Assembly (NCBI GenBank): GCA_965277275.1
Contig: CBDICG010000002.1
Location: forward strand, 2,604,001-2,668,000
Direction of reading: 5' to 3'
Source of the DNA: HLUCCA09 sp965277275
GTDB taxonomy: Bacteria; Pseudomonadota; Alphaproteobacteria; Rhodobacterales; Rhodobacteraceae
Length of the DNA stretch: 64,000 nucleotides
In this document: piece after piece, positions 25,240 to 33,725 of the stretch
How positions within the stretch are numbered: position 1 is the first letter of the stretch
Layout of the letters: the number at the start of each line of letters is the position of its first letter
Notes under the pieces: generated by a model
What the model was told of the DNA's origin: nothing
What the model saw: the letters and a program-made list of their open reading frames with translations, nothing else
The model's database searches: none
Position numbers and translations under genes: made by a program

Positions 25240-26778
25240 ATGCGGACAGGTTTTCTGAGTGTCGGACTGTTGGGTGTGTTGGCTATGGTTTTCACGCCGT
25301 ATCAATCCTTTGCCGAAGGGCGCGTGGCGCTCCTTATCGGCAACGGCGCCTATGCGCAGCGTGAACTGGTGCTGCGCAACCCGGCCAATGATGTGCGCGC
25401 CATGGGGGACGCGCTCGCGCGTCTCGGCTTCGAGGTCCGCTCCGAGCAGGATCTGAACCGAACCGGAATGCGCGCCGCGCTCGACTGGTTCGCCACTGAG
25501 GCCGCGGGTGCGGATGTCGCGATGATCTTCTATGCCGGTCATGCGGTGCAGGTCGGCTCCGAGAACTTCCTGATCGGTACCGATCTCGACGAGGTGTCGA
25601 CCACTGCGCTTTCGCGCTCCAGCGTCACGCTCACGGAGCTTCTGGCCGCGACGGAGGGGCTCGACGCAGGGCTCTCGCTCGTGGTGCTCGATGCCTGCCG
25701 GGACAACCCGTTCGAGGAGACCGGGCTTGCCCGTTCTGGCCTGTCTCCCGTGTCCGGGGGTGTTGGCACGCTCGTGGCGTACTCGACCGATCCCGGCAAT
25801 GTCGCGGCCGATGGTGCTGGCAACAACTCGACCTTCACCGAGGCGCTGTTGCGGCACCTCGAGACACCAGCGCTCGATGTCCGGCTCATGTTCGGCCGGG
25901 TGCGGCAGGAGGTCGTGCGCGCCTCTGCCGGCCAGCAGATCCCATGGGTCGAAGAGGCCGTTCTCGGGGAGCACTACCTCGCCGGCGCGCCCGAAGCTCT
26001 GTCGCCCGACGACGAGCTTGTGGTCTGGCGACAGGCCGTTGGCGCCCACACGGTGGAGAGCTACGCGGGCTACCTCGACGACTTCCCGGACGGTGTCTAT
26101 GCCATCGTGGCCGAGCTTCGTATCGACGCGCTGCAAGGCACCGCGGTCGAATCCACAGAACTCGAGGATACCGACATGCCGCGGGCCCACGCCGCGCTCG
26201 AACTGGTGGGCTACCTGGTGCCGTCCGCCGGATATCCCTCGGACAGCACCGTGCGGCAGGCCTTCGCCCGCTGGCAATCGGACCAGCCCACCGGGGGCCG
26301 CGATTTCGACACGCTGATGGGCGAGGGGGCCCGGAAGGCAGCCTTTCTGGGAACGTACACGGCGGGCATCCTGCGCAACGACATCCGGCGCTTTGCCTCG
26401 GTCGAGGAATCGCTGCGTACAGCCGCAGAGAACCTGCGCGTCGCCGAAGTGGATTTCGCCGACAACCCGGATGCCATCCCCGCCCTCGACAGGATGCGTA
26501 ACCAGGTCGCCCAGATCGATCAGCTCAAGCAAGGGGTGGCGGCGGATCTCGATGCCAGCCGCACCTACTACAGCGATCTTGTCGTCCTGACCGACAGGTA
26601 TCTTTCAGAGTACATGATCGCGGAGTTGCAGCCACGGTTCGCGTCGAGCCGGGGAATCACAAGGCTCTCGGACCGCGCCATCTCCGACGCGCAGACGTTC
26701 TACGAGCATCTGAGTCTTGCCAGCGCGGCGCCGGAGGGGTCCTATGCGTGGCTTGTCCCCATGTTCGAAGGGCTCTGA
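25240..26778 (+). CDS. Secreted caspase-family (peptidase C14) protein
   Basis: 512 residues with a Sec signal peptide ending near SFA (residues 1-25). The C14 domain spans about 27-250: VALLIGNGAY at the first strand, catalytic His in MIFYAGHAVQ and catalytic Cys in VVLDACRDNPF. About 260 further residues of unknown fold, partly helical, follow. Bacterial secreted caspase-like proteins cleave after basic residues, but targets are mostly unknown. AAGGAG at 25227-25232 supports the ATG at 25240 over one 18 nt upstream. The lipoprotein gene follows after 3 nt. Confidence 0.85.
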   Translation: MRTGFLSVGLLGVLAMVFTPYQSFAEGRVALLIGNGAYAQRELVLRNPANDVRAMGDALARLGFEVRSEQDLNRTGMRAALDWFATEAAGADVAMIFYAGHAVQVGSENFLIGTDLDEVSTTALSRSSVTLTELLAATEGLDAGLSLVVLDACRDNPFEETGLARSGLSPVSGGVGTLVAYSTDPGNVAADGAGNNSTFTEALLRHLETPALDVRLMFGRVRQEVVRASAGQQIPWVEEAVLGEHYLAGAPEALSPDDELVVWRQAVGAHTVESYAGYLDDFPDGVYAIVAELRIDALQGTAVESTELEDTDMPRAHAALELVGYLVPSAGYPSDSTVRQAFARWQSDQPTGGRDFDTLMGEGARKAAFLGTYTAGILRNDIRRFASVEESLRTAAENLRVAEVDFADNPDAIPALDRMRNQVAQIDQLKQGVAADLDASRTYYSDLVVLTDRYLSEYMIAELQPRFASSRGITRLSDRAISDAQTFYEHLSLASAAPEGSYAWLVPMFEGL

Positions 26779-26781
26779 TCC

Positions 26782-27129
26782 ATGCGCAACGCTCTCCTCG
26801 CCGCCACGGCGGCCACCCTGCTCGCAGGCTGCTACGGTACCGATGGCGGAACCGGGGGGGGATGGTCGGACCCCGCGACAACGACGGCCGAAACGGACGC
26901 CCGTGTTGCGAGCTGGGAGGGGCAATGGGCCGACGCCAGGCGCGATGTGATCGAGGCGCGGGATGAAGCGGTTGCCGCCGGAGAGCCGGTCGCCCCGCAG
27001 GTCGATGCCGAGGTCACGGAGCTCTTGGAGCGCGACCTGCAGAGCCCGGATCCCGAGGTCCGGATCGAGAAGTTGCAGGACGCGGTCTCCGACGCGCTGC
27101 GCCTCGCGGAGCTTGTCAGCCTCGGTTAG
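26782..27129 (+). CDS. Small lipoprotein, unknown function
   Basis: 115 residues. A lipobox LLAGC places the lipidated Cys at residue 17, followed by a Gly-rich spacer and a charged helical region (DARVASWEGQWADARRDVIE and on). I recognise no domain. Starting 3 nt after the caspase-like gene, it is almost certainly co-transcribed and may be its membrane-anchored partner or inhibitor. That is inference from position only. Confidence 0.75.
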   Translation: MRNALLAATAATLLAGCYGTDGGTGGGWSDPATTTAETDARVASWEGQWADARRDVIEARDEAVAAGEPVAPQVDAEVTELLERDLQSPDPEVRIEKLQDAVSDALRLAELVSLG

Positions 27130-27176
27130 TGAGGGCGGCTCGATTGCGTACTGGCCCCCCACACCCCGGGTCCAGA

Positions 27177-27305
27177 GGCGCAAATTCTGCGAATTTGCGG
27201 CGTCGCACCCAGCCTTGCCCGGTATCTCCGCCACGGGCGATGGATGTCCGGCAGTGCGCCGCGCATTCCAAGGACGAGCCCCCGCAAATTCGCAGAATTT
27301 GCGCC
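27177..27305. repeat. REP-like palindrome pair in inverted orientation
   Basis: A 24-nt unit, GGCGCAAATTC-TGC-GAATTTGCGG (27177-27200), recurs as its exact reverse complement at 27282-27305, 81 nt apart. Each unit is itself a near-palindrome (CGCAAATTC/GAATTTGCG around a TGC centre). This is the layout of a REP doublet. It sits between the lipoprotein gene and the puuD remnant. Confidence 0.85.
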
Positions 27306-27319
27306 CTACCTGTCGCTCG

Positions 27320-28110
27320 TCAGGAGCCGTCGCCCGCCCGTGCCGCTCGGACCCATGCCACGATTGTTGCCGGGTTTGAAGGGCTTGTGGCCGCGATAGC
27401 GCCGGGCGGGGGCATGGCGTGGCTGACCCCGGCCCGCAGGTAGATCTCGCGCGCGTGACGCGCTGCATCCGCCCCGGTTTCGAGGTGCACACCACACCCC
27501 TCGGCGCCCGTCGCAAACCATCCAACATCGGGTGACGCCCGTGACACATCGAGCAATTCCCAAGCACCCCAGAATCGGCGCCGTCGAATCCCGGTTCGGA
27601 CACGTAGCGCTGTTCAACGGCGGAGAGCGGCCGCTCGGCCGCGTCCTCGTAGGTGTCGCCCCTCCAGTTCGGTCGAGAGCCAGGCGATCACGCTCATGAT
27701 CCCCGCCGTCGCGGCCCAAGTCCAGGCCGGCCCCTTGCCCGGGGCATGCATCATGTTGAAGGAGTGCCGCATCGGTACCCCGGTCAGGGAGAGCAGCGCC
27801 GCGATGATCCACCCGTACTCTGTCGCGAAGGCCAGGGGGGTAATGATTTGACAGCACGGGGACTATAACTGGCAGGGTCAGGTGGTTGTTGTGCGTCGAG
27901 CGCGGCTTGGCGACCTTTCCGGACTTTGGGCCGGGCGTACGCCCCGCCTTCAAGTCAGCCACCGCGATCCGCGGGTTCGGCATGATGATGAAGACCACGT
28001 TTGCCGTCAGGATCGTGGCTGCGAACGCCCCGAGATGAAGCAGGGCAGCCCGCCCTGTGAAGACCTGACTGTATCCCCAGGACATCGCCATCAGCAGCCC
28101 GAAGAGCTCC
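27320..28110 (-). pseudogene. puuD: puuD (urate hydroxylase, cytochrome-c type) remnant
   Basis: Minus-strand frames read in succession as a membrane urate oxidase: AELFGLLMAMSWGYSQVFTG, ADLKAGRTPGPKSGKVAK, RSTHNNHLTLPV, LAFATEYGWIIAALLSLTGV, the haem motif NCSMCHGRHPMLDGLRRAP, and HAREIYLRAGVSHAMPPP. About 200 N-terminal residues are absent, the sequence joins directly to the uraH end at about 28110, and one frameshift lies in a C6 run (27835-27840). Another lies near 27500. It cannot make a full protein. PuuD oxidises urate to 5-hydroxyisourate at the membrane. Confidence 0.85.
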
Positions 28111-28461
28111 GCTCCCGCGATAGGTCGAAGAGCCATACGGTGAAAGAAGAAGCGGCACGTGGTAGGACGCATCTTCCGACACCCCGAAGCGGATCGGCAC
28201 CCCGTCCGGAAACCGGGGATCTTCGGTCGGCACGCCCGCCGCATCGAGATAGGCGTCGGCGCGGAACACCAGCTCGAAGGTGCCGTATTGGAGGGCACTC
28301 TCGGGCAGGATCGGCCCGTCGGTGCGCCCGTCGTCGATGGTCACCTTGATGCCATGGGGCGCACGTGCACCACCTTCGAGCCGGACGTGCTCGATCTTCA
28401 ACCCACCGGCGGGGCATCCGCGCGCCGTATCGAGAACATGGGTCGTCAGGTCGCCCACCAT
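27955..28461 (-). CDS. uraH: 5-Hydroxyisourate hydrolase with lost stop codon
   Basis: The first 117 residues are a complete transthyretin-like HIU hydrolase: LTTHVLDTARGCPAGG with the catalytic His8, IRFGV with the Arg, YHVPLLLSPYGSSTYRGS with the second His and the signature end YRGS. Normally the protein stops at this YRGS. Here the codon after Ser117 is GGA and translation would continue about 51 residues into puuD sequence in a wrong frame, to a stop at 27955. Since the YRGS end helps form the active site, activity may be reduced or lost. It is divergent from puuE-uraD. Confidence 0.8.
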   Translation of the reverse strand: MVGDLTTHVLDTARGCPAGGLKIEHVRLEGGARAPHGIKVTIDDGRTDGPILPESALQYGTFELVFRADAYLDAAGVPTEDPRFPDGVPIRFGVSEDASYHVPLLLSPYGSSTYRGSGALRAADGDVLGIQSGLHRAGCPASSRGVRSHDPDGKRGLHHHAEPADRGG

Positions 28462-28589
28462 CGACTCTGTTTGTCGTGATCGTGGATCGAACCAACGGCC
28501 AAGCCGCGCGCGATGGCAATGCACCCCGGTGCTTGAGGCTCCGGCTCATTTGGTATGAAACGGAGGCGCACTACCTTGGGGGGCCGTCC

Positions 28590-29999
28590 ATGAGATATCC
28601 GCGCGACCTGACAGGCTACGGCCCCACGCCGCCGGCCGCCAATTGGCCCGGAGACGCGAAAATCGCCGTCCAGATCGTGCTGAACTACGAAGAGGGCGGA
28701 GAGAACTGCGTCCTGCATGGCGACCCGGCCTCCGAGGCGTTCCTGTCCGAGATTACCGGCGCGCAGCCCTGGCCCGGGCAGCGTCACGGGAACATGGAAT
28801 CGATCTACGAGTACGGCGCCCGGGCGGGCTTCTGGCGATTGCACCGGATGCTGCGCGACGTGCCCGTGACGGTCTATGGCGTTGCAACCGCGCTGGCCCG
28901 CGCGCCTGAGCAGGTCAAGGCGATGCAGGAGGCGGGATGGGAAATCGCGAGTCACGGGCTGAAATGGATCGAACACAGGGACATGGAGGAAGCCGAAGAG
29001 CGCGCCCAGATCGCGCAGGCAATTCAGCTCCATCGTGAGATCACCGGTACGCCACCGCGCGGCTGGTACACGGGCCGCTGCTCCGAGAATACGCTACGCC
29101 TCGCCGCCGAGACCGGCCAATTCGCGTACATCGCCGACAGCTACGCCGATGATCTGCCCTATTGGGCGCGGTACGGCGACGCCGATCAGCTGATTGTCCC
29201 CTACACGCTCGATTGCAACGACATGCGCTTTGCCATCCAGGCGGGCTTCACCACGGGCGACCAGTTCGAGAGCTATATCCGCGACAGCTTCGACACCCTC
29301 TACGCCGAAGGCGCGGCGGGCCAGCCCAGAATGCTCTCGATCGGGCTGCATTGCCGTCTCATCGGCCGCCCCGGCCGCGCCGCCGCCCTTCAGCGGGCCC
29401 TGGACCACATGCGCGCCCACGAGGGCGTGTGGTTTGCCACTCGCCTGCAAATCGCCGATCACTGGACACAGGAGCACCCACCCAGCATGACCGAACGCCC
29501 CTCCGAGATGGACCGCGCTACCTTCGTCGAGACCTTCGGCGGCATCTTCGAGCACAGCCCCTGGATTGCCGAAGCCGCTTTCGACGGGGAGCTTGGCCCC
29601 ACGCATGACACCGCCCAGGGCATCCACCAGGCGCTGACCCGTGTCTTTCGCGCGGCCTCCGATGACAAGCGCCTCGAGGTGCTGCGCGCGCACCCGGACC
29701 TCGCCGTCAAGATCTCCAATGCCGCCCCGCTGACCGCCGCCTCCAGCGCCGAACAGACCTCCGCCGGGCTCGACGCGCTCAACGATTTCGAACGCGGCGC
29801 CTTCATGGCGCTGAACGAGGCCTACGTCACCGAATTCGGCTTCCCCTTCATCATCGCGGTACGGGATCACACGAAGATGTCGATCATGGAGGCCTTCCAT
29901 AACCGGCTGCAAAACGACCGGGAGACAGAGTTCGCCGAAGCCTGCCGCCAGGTTGAACGCATCGCCGAATTGCGCCTCGTCGCCCATTTCGACACGTGA
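28590..29999 (+). CDS. puuE: PuuE allantoinase fused to UraD (OHCU decarboxylase)
   Basis: 469 residues with two domains. Residues 1-300 are a polysaccharide-deacetylase-like allantoinase PuuE: NYEEGGENCVLHGDP, GRAGFW-type region, SHGLKWIEH with metal-binding His and GRCSENTLRLAAETG. Residues ~310-465 are UraD (2-oxo-4-hydroxy-4-carboxy-5-ureidoimidazoline decarboxylase): RATFVETFGGIFEHSPWIAE and FGFPFIIAVRDHTK. One polypeptide thus supplies two steps from OHCU to allantoate. GGGGGG precedes the ATG at 28590. The stop overlaps allA as GTGA. It appears intact. Confidence 0.92.
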   Translation: MRYPRDLTGYGPTPPAANWPGDAKIAVQIVLNYEEGGENCVLHGDPASEAFLSEITGAQPWPGQRHGNMESIYEYGARAGFWRLHRMLRDVPVTVYGVATALARAPEQVKAMQEAGWEIASHGLKWIEHRDMEEAEERAQIAQAIQLHREITGTPPRGWYTGRCSENTLRLAAETGQFAYIADSYADDLPYWARYGDADQLIVPYTLDCNDMRFAIQAGFTTGDQFESYIRDSFDTLYAEGAAGQPRMLSIGLHCRLIGRPGRAAALQRALDHMRAHEGVWFATRLQIADHWTQEHPPSMTERPSEMDRATFVETFGGIFEHSPWIAEAAFDGELGPTHDTAQGIHQALTRVFRAASDDKRLEVLRAHPDLAVKISNAAPLTAASSAEQTSAGLDALNDFERGAFMALNEAYVTEFGFPFIIAVRDHTKMSIMEAFHNRLQNDRETEFAEACRQVERIAELRLVAHFDT

Positions 30000-30487
30000 G
30001 CCCAACCCTCACGCAACCACCCCTGAGCGCGGCAGCCTTCGCGCCCTATGGCGATGTGCTGGAGGCGTCCGGCGGGCTTGACAAGCTGATCAACGAAGGG
30101 CGGTGCACCGTTTTTCACGACCGCGCCCGGATCGACGTCTCGGACGGCCGTGTCGGCATCAGCGTCTTCCGGGGCGAGACCGAAACGCTTCCCTTGTCGC
30201 TCCGGATGATGGAGCGGCATCCGGCGGGCAGCCAGGCCTTCATTCCGATGTCAGCCGATCCGTTCCTCGTCGTCGTGGCGGCGGACGCCAGCGGCACACC
30301 GGGCACGCCGCTGGCATTTCTCACCGCTCCGGGACAAGGGATCGATTTTCACCGCAATACGTGGCACGGCGTTCTGACACCGCTCGCACCGTCGGGGCTC
30401 TTCACGGTTGTCGACAGGATCGGAGAGGGCGCGAACCTCGAGGAACACTGGTTCGACGTTCCCTACGTCATCGCAGCCCCCGGCTAG
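29996..30487 (+). CDS. allA: Ureidoglycolate lyase
   Basis: 163 residues, the usual AllA length, with FAPYGDVLEASGG, MMERHPAGSQAFIPMS and the metal-site region GQGIDFHRNTWHGVLTPL of the AllA cupin family. It splits ureidoglycolate into glyoxylate and urea at the end of allantoin breakdown. GTG start within the puuE-uraD stop, so translation is coupled. No lesion is seen. Confidence 0.92.
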   Translation: MSPTLTQPPLSAAAFAPYGDVLEASGGLDKLINEGRCTVFHDRARIDVSDGRVGISVFRGETETLPLSLRMMERHPAGSQAFIPMSADPFLVVVAADASGTPGTPLAFLTAPGQGIDFHRNTWHGVLTPLAPSGLFTVVDRIGEGANLEEHWFDVPYVIAAPG

Positions 30488-30795
30488 GGGCGAGCATCCG
30501 ACCTCCGTCATCGGGGCACCGAACCCCACGCATGTCTCACCCGGACAGAGGCTTCGTTTCCCAAGCGCGCAACCCACCAGCGCCGCCCGGACCCCTCGAT
30601 TGCGCCGGTCGATCACGGGTCTGGTCCGCCCGGTCCCTGTCCATCCGATCCGCCGCAAAGGCCGACCTCTCCCCGAAGGCAGCCCACGCCCACCCGACCC
30701 CCAGGCGCCACGCTCCAATGGGGCCAAGACAACCGCGAAGATCGGTGCGCACCGATCGCCAGGCTGTCCCGCGCCCCGGCCTGCGCCGAAACCGC
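30488..30795. other. Intergenic region, nothing recognised
   Basis: 308 nt between the allA stop and the end of the allE remnant. I find no gene, hairpin with T-run or repeat element here. Confidence 0.5.
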
Positions 30796-31470
30796 TTAGC
30801 CCAGGGCCCCGCCGGGCCGAAACGGCATGTGCCGGTTCACGTCCTTCCAGAGCGGGTAGCGAAACGGCTCCGGCCCGCCCGCTTAGCCCGTCTGCAGGCA
30901 AGACGCGCGACGCCACATGAAATTCCCGGCCCCCACCTCGACCCGATCTTGATTGAGCCGGTAGACCCTCTTCCCTGAAGCACACAAACCCCGCGCTCTG
31001 TCACATGGGTCTCGGCAAAGGGGATCACCGCACCCGGTCGCAGCGTCACGATCGTCATCGCCATGTCGTGTCGTAAATCCGAAGGGTCGACGAACCGTGT
31101 CGTGGCCCAGGCGCGGTCTGTCCCCGGCATCTCGGTCGGCGCGCTCTCCGCGTCGCTGGAGATAACGACATCGGGTGCGGCGAGCCCTTCCACCGCCACA
31201 CAGGCCTTCCGGATCCAGTGAATGCTGAAGATATCCTCTGCCCGGTCGAAGAGGGTCCCGTGAGATCCCGGCGGGCGACAGACATATCGCCCCGGCACCG
31301 TCACCGACACAACGCCGTCAACGCTCAAGGCCGCTGTCCCTGCAACCAAAAGAGAACGGCCTCGACCCTCGCCTCCGTCTCCGGCCGCTCCGAGCCCCCG
31401 CCGGGCGCCACTTGCATGAATTATAGCGAAAACGTCTCCGCGAACCCGCCCAGGGCGCGCGCCACGCCAG
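30796..31470 (-). pseudogene. allE: (S)-ureidoglycine aminohydrolase (AllE/YlbA) remnant
   Basis: Minus-strand pieces match the bicupin AllE: LGGFAETFS, QVAPGGGSERPETEARVEAV, VAGTAALSVDGVVSVTVPG, FHWIRK-like IFSIHWIRKACVAVEGL, MPGTDRAWATTRFVDPSDLR, VTIVTL-type MTIVTLRPGAVIPFAETHV, VYRLNQDRVEVGAGNFMW and PEPFRYPLWKDVNRHMPFRP. These are split by an in-frame TAA after FSL, a shift in TTTTGG near 31345, a shift near 30975, another TAA near 30893 and a further shift. About 80 N-terminal residues are missing, and the break lies at dispersed-repeat copy 2. Confidence 0.85.
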
Positions 31471-31472
31471 TC

Positions 31473-31507
31473 CCTTCATCTTGGCTCAAATACCTTCGCC
31501 GAAGGCG
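31473..31507 (+). repeat. Dispersed intergenic repeat, copy 2
   Basis: CCTTCATCTTGGCTCAAATA followed by CCTTCGCCGAAGG. It sits at the truncated end of the allE pseudogene and 20 nt from the 3' end of the glutamine-synthetase-family gene. Confidence 0.65.
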
Positions 31508-31526
31508 GGTCCGCCCACGCAACGCG

Positions 31527-32885
31527 TCAGACGTTGAGCAGAAGATGCTCCCGCTCCCACGGCGAGATCACCTGCAGGAATTCCTGGTATTCCATGTCCT
31601 TCACCGCCGCATAGACATTGGCGAACTGGGGTCCGAGGATCTCGTGGAGCGCGTCGTGCTCCTTGAAGAGCCCTAGGGCCTCGCCGAACGTGCGCGGGAT
31701 GTCGGCCTCGGTGTCATAGGCGTCCCCGGTGAATTCGGCCTCCGGCGTGCGGCTCTCCTGAATCCCGAGGTAGCCGCAGGCGAGCGAGGCCGCGATCCCG
31801 ATGTAGGGGTTGCAATCCATCCCGGCCAGGCGGTTTTCCACCCGCGTCGCATCGGGATCCGAGACCGGCACGCGCAGGCCTGTCGTCCGGTTGTCGCGCG
31901 CCCAGGCGAGGTTGATCGGCGCGGCATGGTCCCGCACGTAGCGGCGATAGCTGTTCACGTAAGGTGCCAGCAGCGCAATCGCTGCGGGCAAGTGGTGCTG
32001 CAACCCGCCGATGAAATGCGCAAAAACGTCTGTTTCCGTTCCGTCGGCCCTGGCAAAGATGTTTTCTCCTGTCACGGCATCCACGATCGAGTGGTGGATG
32101 TGCATCGCCGAGCCCGGCTCCCCCGCAATCGGCTTGGCCATGAAGGTGGCGTAGCACTTGTGCCGGTGAGCCGCCTCCCGGATCAGCCGCTTGAAGAAGA
32201 AGATCTCGTCGGCAAGCCGGACGGGATCGCCATGGGCCATGTTCAGCTCGACCTGTCCCGCGCCACCCTCCTGAAGGATCCCGTCGATCTCGAAGCCCTG
32301 GGCCTCGGCAAAGTCGTAGATGTCATCGATGACGGGGCCGTATTCATCGATTGCCGACATCGAATAGGCCTGCCGCGCAGCCGCCTGCCGACCAGACCGC
32401 CCCATCGGCGGCTCCACCGGTTTGGCGGGGTCGAGATTCGGCGCCACGAGGTAGAATTCCATCTCCGGTGCCACGATGGGCTTGAGACCCTGCGCCTCGT
32501 AGAGCGCCACGACCCGTTTCAGCACATTCCGCGGTGCGTAGGGGATCGGCGTGCCGTCGCGGTCGGTGATGTCGTGGATGATCTGGATCGTCCAATCCGC
32601 GCTCCACGGCGCAGCGGTCGCCGTCGAGAAGTCGGGTGTGAGGAGCATATCCGGTTCGGTATAGGGCATGTCATCGACGTCTGCCCAATCCCCGGTGATG
32701 GTCTGCAAGAAGATCGAGTTCGGCAGGTAGAAGCGCCCACCCGAGCCGAATTTCGCTGCAGGCATGGCCTTGCCACGCGCGACCCCGGCTATATCGGCAA
32801 CAATGCATTCCACCTCGTCGAGCCGTTTCTGGGCGAGATAGGCTTGCGTCGCATCCGGCAGCTTGGCGGTCCAATCAAGCGACAT
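31527..32885 (-). CDS. Glutamine synthetase family protein (PuuA/GlnT-like)
   Basis: 452 residues. The GS beta-grasp region (VECIVADIAGVARGKAMP) precedes the catalytic domain with PEMEFYLVAP, EGGAGQVELNMAHGDPV and the ATP-site segment SAMHIHHS. It is shorter and more divergent than GlnA and resembles gamma-glutamylamine-forming members such as PuuA. It may glutamylate an amine imported by the adjacent ABC transporter. It starts within the 3' end of the amidotransferase gene (11-nt overlap). Confidence 0.88.
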   Translation of the reverse strand: MSLDWTAKLPDATQAYLAQKRLDEVECIVADIAGVARGKAMPAAKFGSGGRFYLPNSIFLQTITGDWADVDDMPYTEPDMLLTPDFSTATAAPWSADWTIQIIHDITDRDGTPIPYAPRNVLKRVVALYEAQGLKPIVAPEMEFYLVAPNLDPAKPVEPPMGRSGRQAAARQAYSMSAIDEYGPVIDDIYDFAEAQGFEIDGILQEGGAGQVELNMAHGDPVRLADEIFFFKRLIREAAHRHKCYATFMAKPIAGEPGSAMHIHHSIVDAVTGENIFARADGTETDVFAHFIGGLQHHLPAAIALLAPYVNSYRRYVRDHAAPINLAWARDNRTTGLRVPVSDPDATRVENRLAGMDCNPYIGIAASLACGYLGIQESRTPEAEFTGDAYDTEADIPRTFGEALGLFKEHDALHEILGPQFANVYAAVKDMEYQEFLQVISPWEREHLLLNV

Positions 32886-33573
32886 CGGATGCCTTGGCCT
32901 GGTGTGCGAGCAGGAAGGCCGCCATGCGGGCGCCCACGTCCTGCCTGTCTGTCTCCCCGTCGAGTCGCGCCTTCGCGCCCGCCAACCGATCCGGTTCGAC
33001 AGCGCCGCCACGGTGGGTGATGAGCGCGCCAAGCGCCTGGGTGCCGTATTCGGGGTGGGGCTGCCAGCAGAGCACCGTGTCGCCCAGAACAAAGCCCGCG
33101 TGCACGCAGCTGTCGGACGAGGCAAAGGTTTCCGCACCTTCGGGGAGTTCGACAACCTGGTCCTGGTGCCATGCGTTGAGGGTCAGCGTCTCGCCACCGG
33201 TCGTGCGGTACTCGGTGGCGCCCACCGTCCATCCGCCCGAGAATTTCTCCACCTTGCCGCCGAGCGCCTGGGCCACGATCTGATGGCCAAAGCAGATCCC
33301 GATGATGGGGCGCCCGCTCTCCACGATCTGGCGGATCAGATCCTCCAGCGGTGGGATCCAAGGATGATCCTCGTAGGCGCCATGGCGCGACCCGGTGATG
33401 AGCCAGCCATCCGCGGCCTCCGGGCCGGACGGAAAGACCGAGGCTTCGATGTCCCATGTCGTGAAGGTCAGACCGTGCGGCGCGAGAAGGCGCTCGAACA
33501 TCTCGTCATAGTCGCCGGTTTCTTGGCGTGCGGCGTCGGTCATGTGACCGGTCTGAAGGATTCCGATATGCAT
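32875..33573 (-). CDS. Class I glutamine amidotransferase domain protein
   Basis: 232 residues. The nucleophile elbow GICFGHQIVAQALGGKVEKF holds the catalytic Cys and the later WQPHPEYG holds the His-x-Glu pair, giving a complete GATase1 triad. Next to a glutamine synthetase-like gene, such proteins often act as gamma-glutamyl-amine hydrolases or stand-alone amidotransferases. Start ATG at 33573 matches the family N-terminus (HIGILQTGHM). A much longer frame upstream overlaps the permease gene and is not used. Confidence 0.88.
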   Translation of the reverse strand: MHIGILQTGHMTDAARQETGDYDEMFERLLAPHGLTFTTWDIEASVFPSGPEAADGWLITGSRHGAYEDHPWIPPLEDLIRQIVESGRPIIGICFGHQIVAQALGGKVEKFSGGWTVGATEYRTTGGETLTLNAWHQDQVVELPEGAETFASSDSCVHAGFVLGDTVLCWQPHPEYGTQALGALITHRGGAVEPDRLAGAKARLDGETDRQDVGARMAAFLLAHQAKASDVA

Positions 33574-33725
33574 GGGGGCCTCGATCCTGGGTTGATGGAC
33601 GGTAGCCACAGAAGCGCGTCCGGGGCAACCCGCGCCCGACAGGCAAGGCCGTAAGCGCGCTTGATTTATTGGCATGCAAGGCCGCTCCACGCCGCCATGC
33701 AACGCCGGATCGGATGGCCGCCCGG

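Noticed and set aside
24316..26532. A 738-residue minus-strand frame running through the caspase gene
   Set aside because: Only the anti-sigma part (to 24918) has domain features; the upstream section is antisense to an intact signal-peptide-bearing gene.
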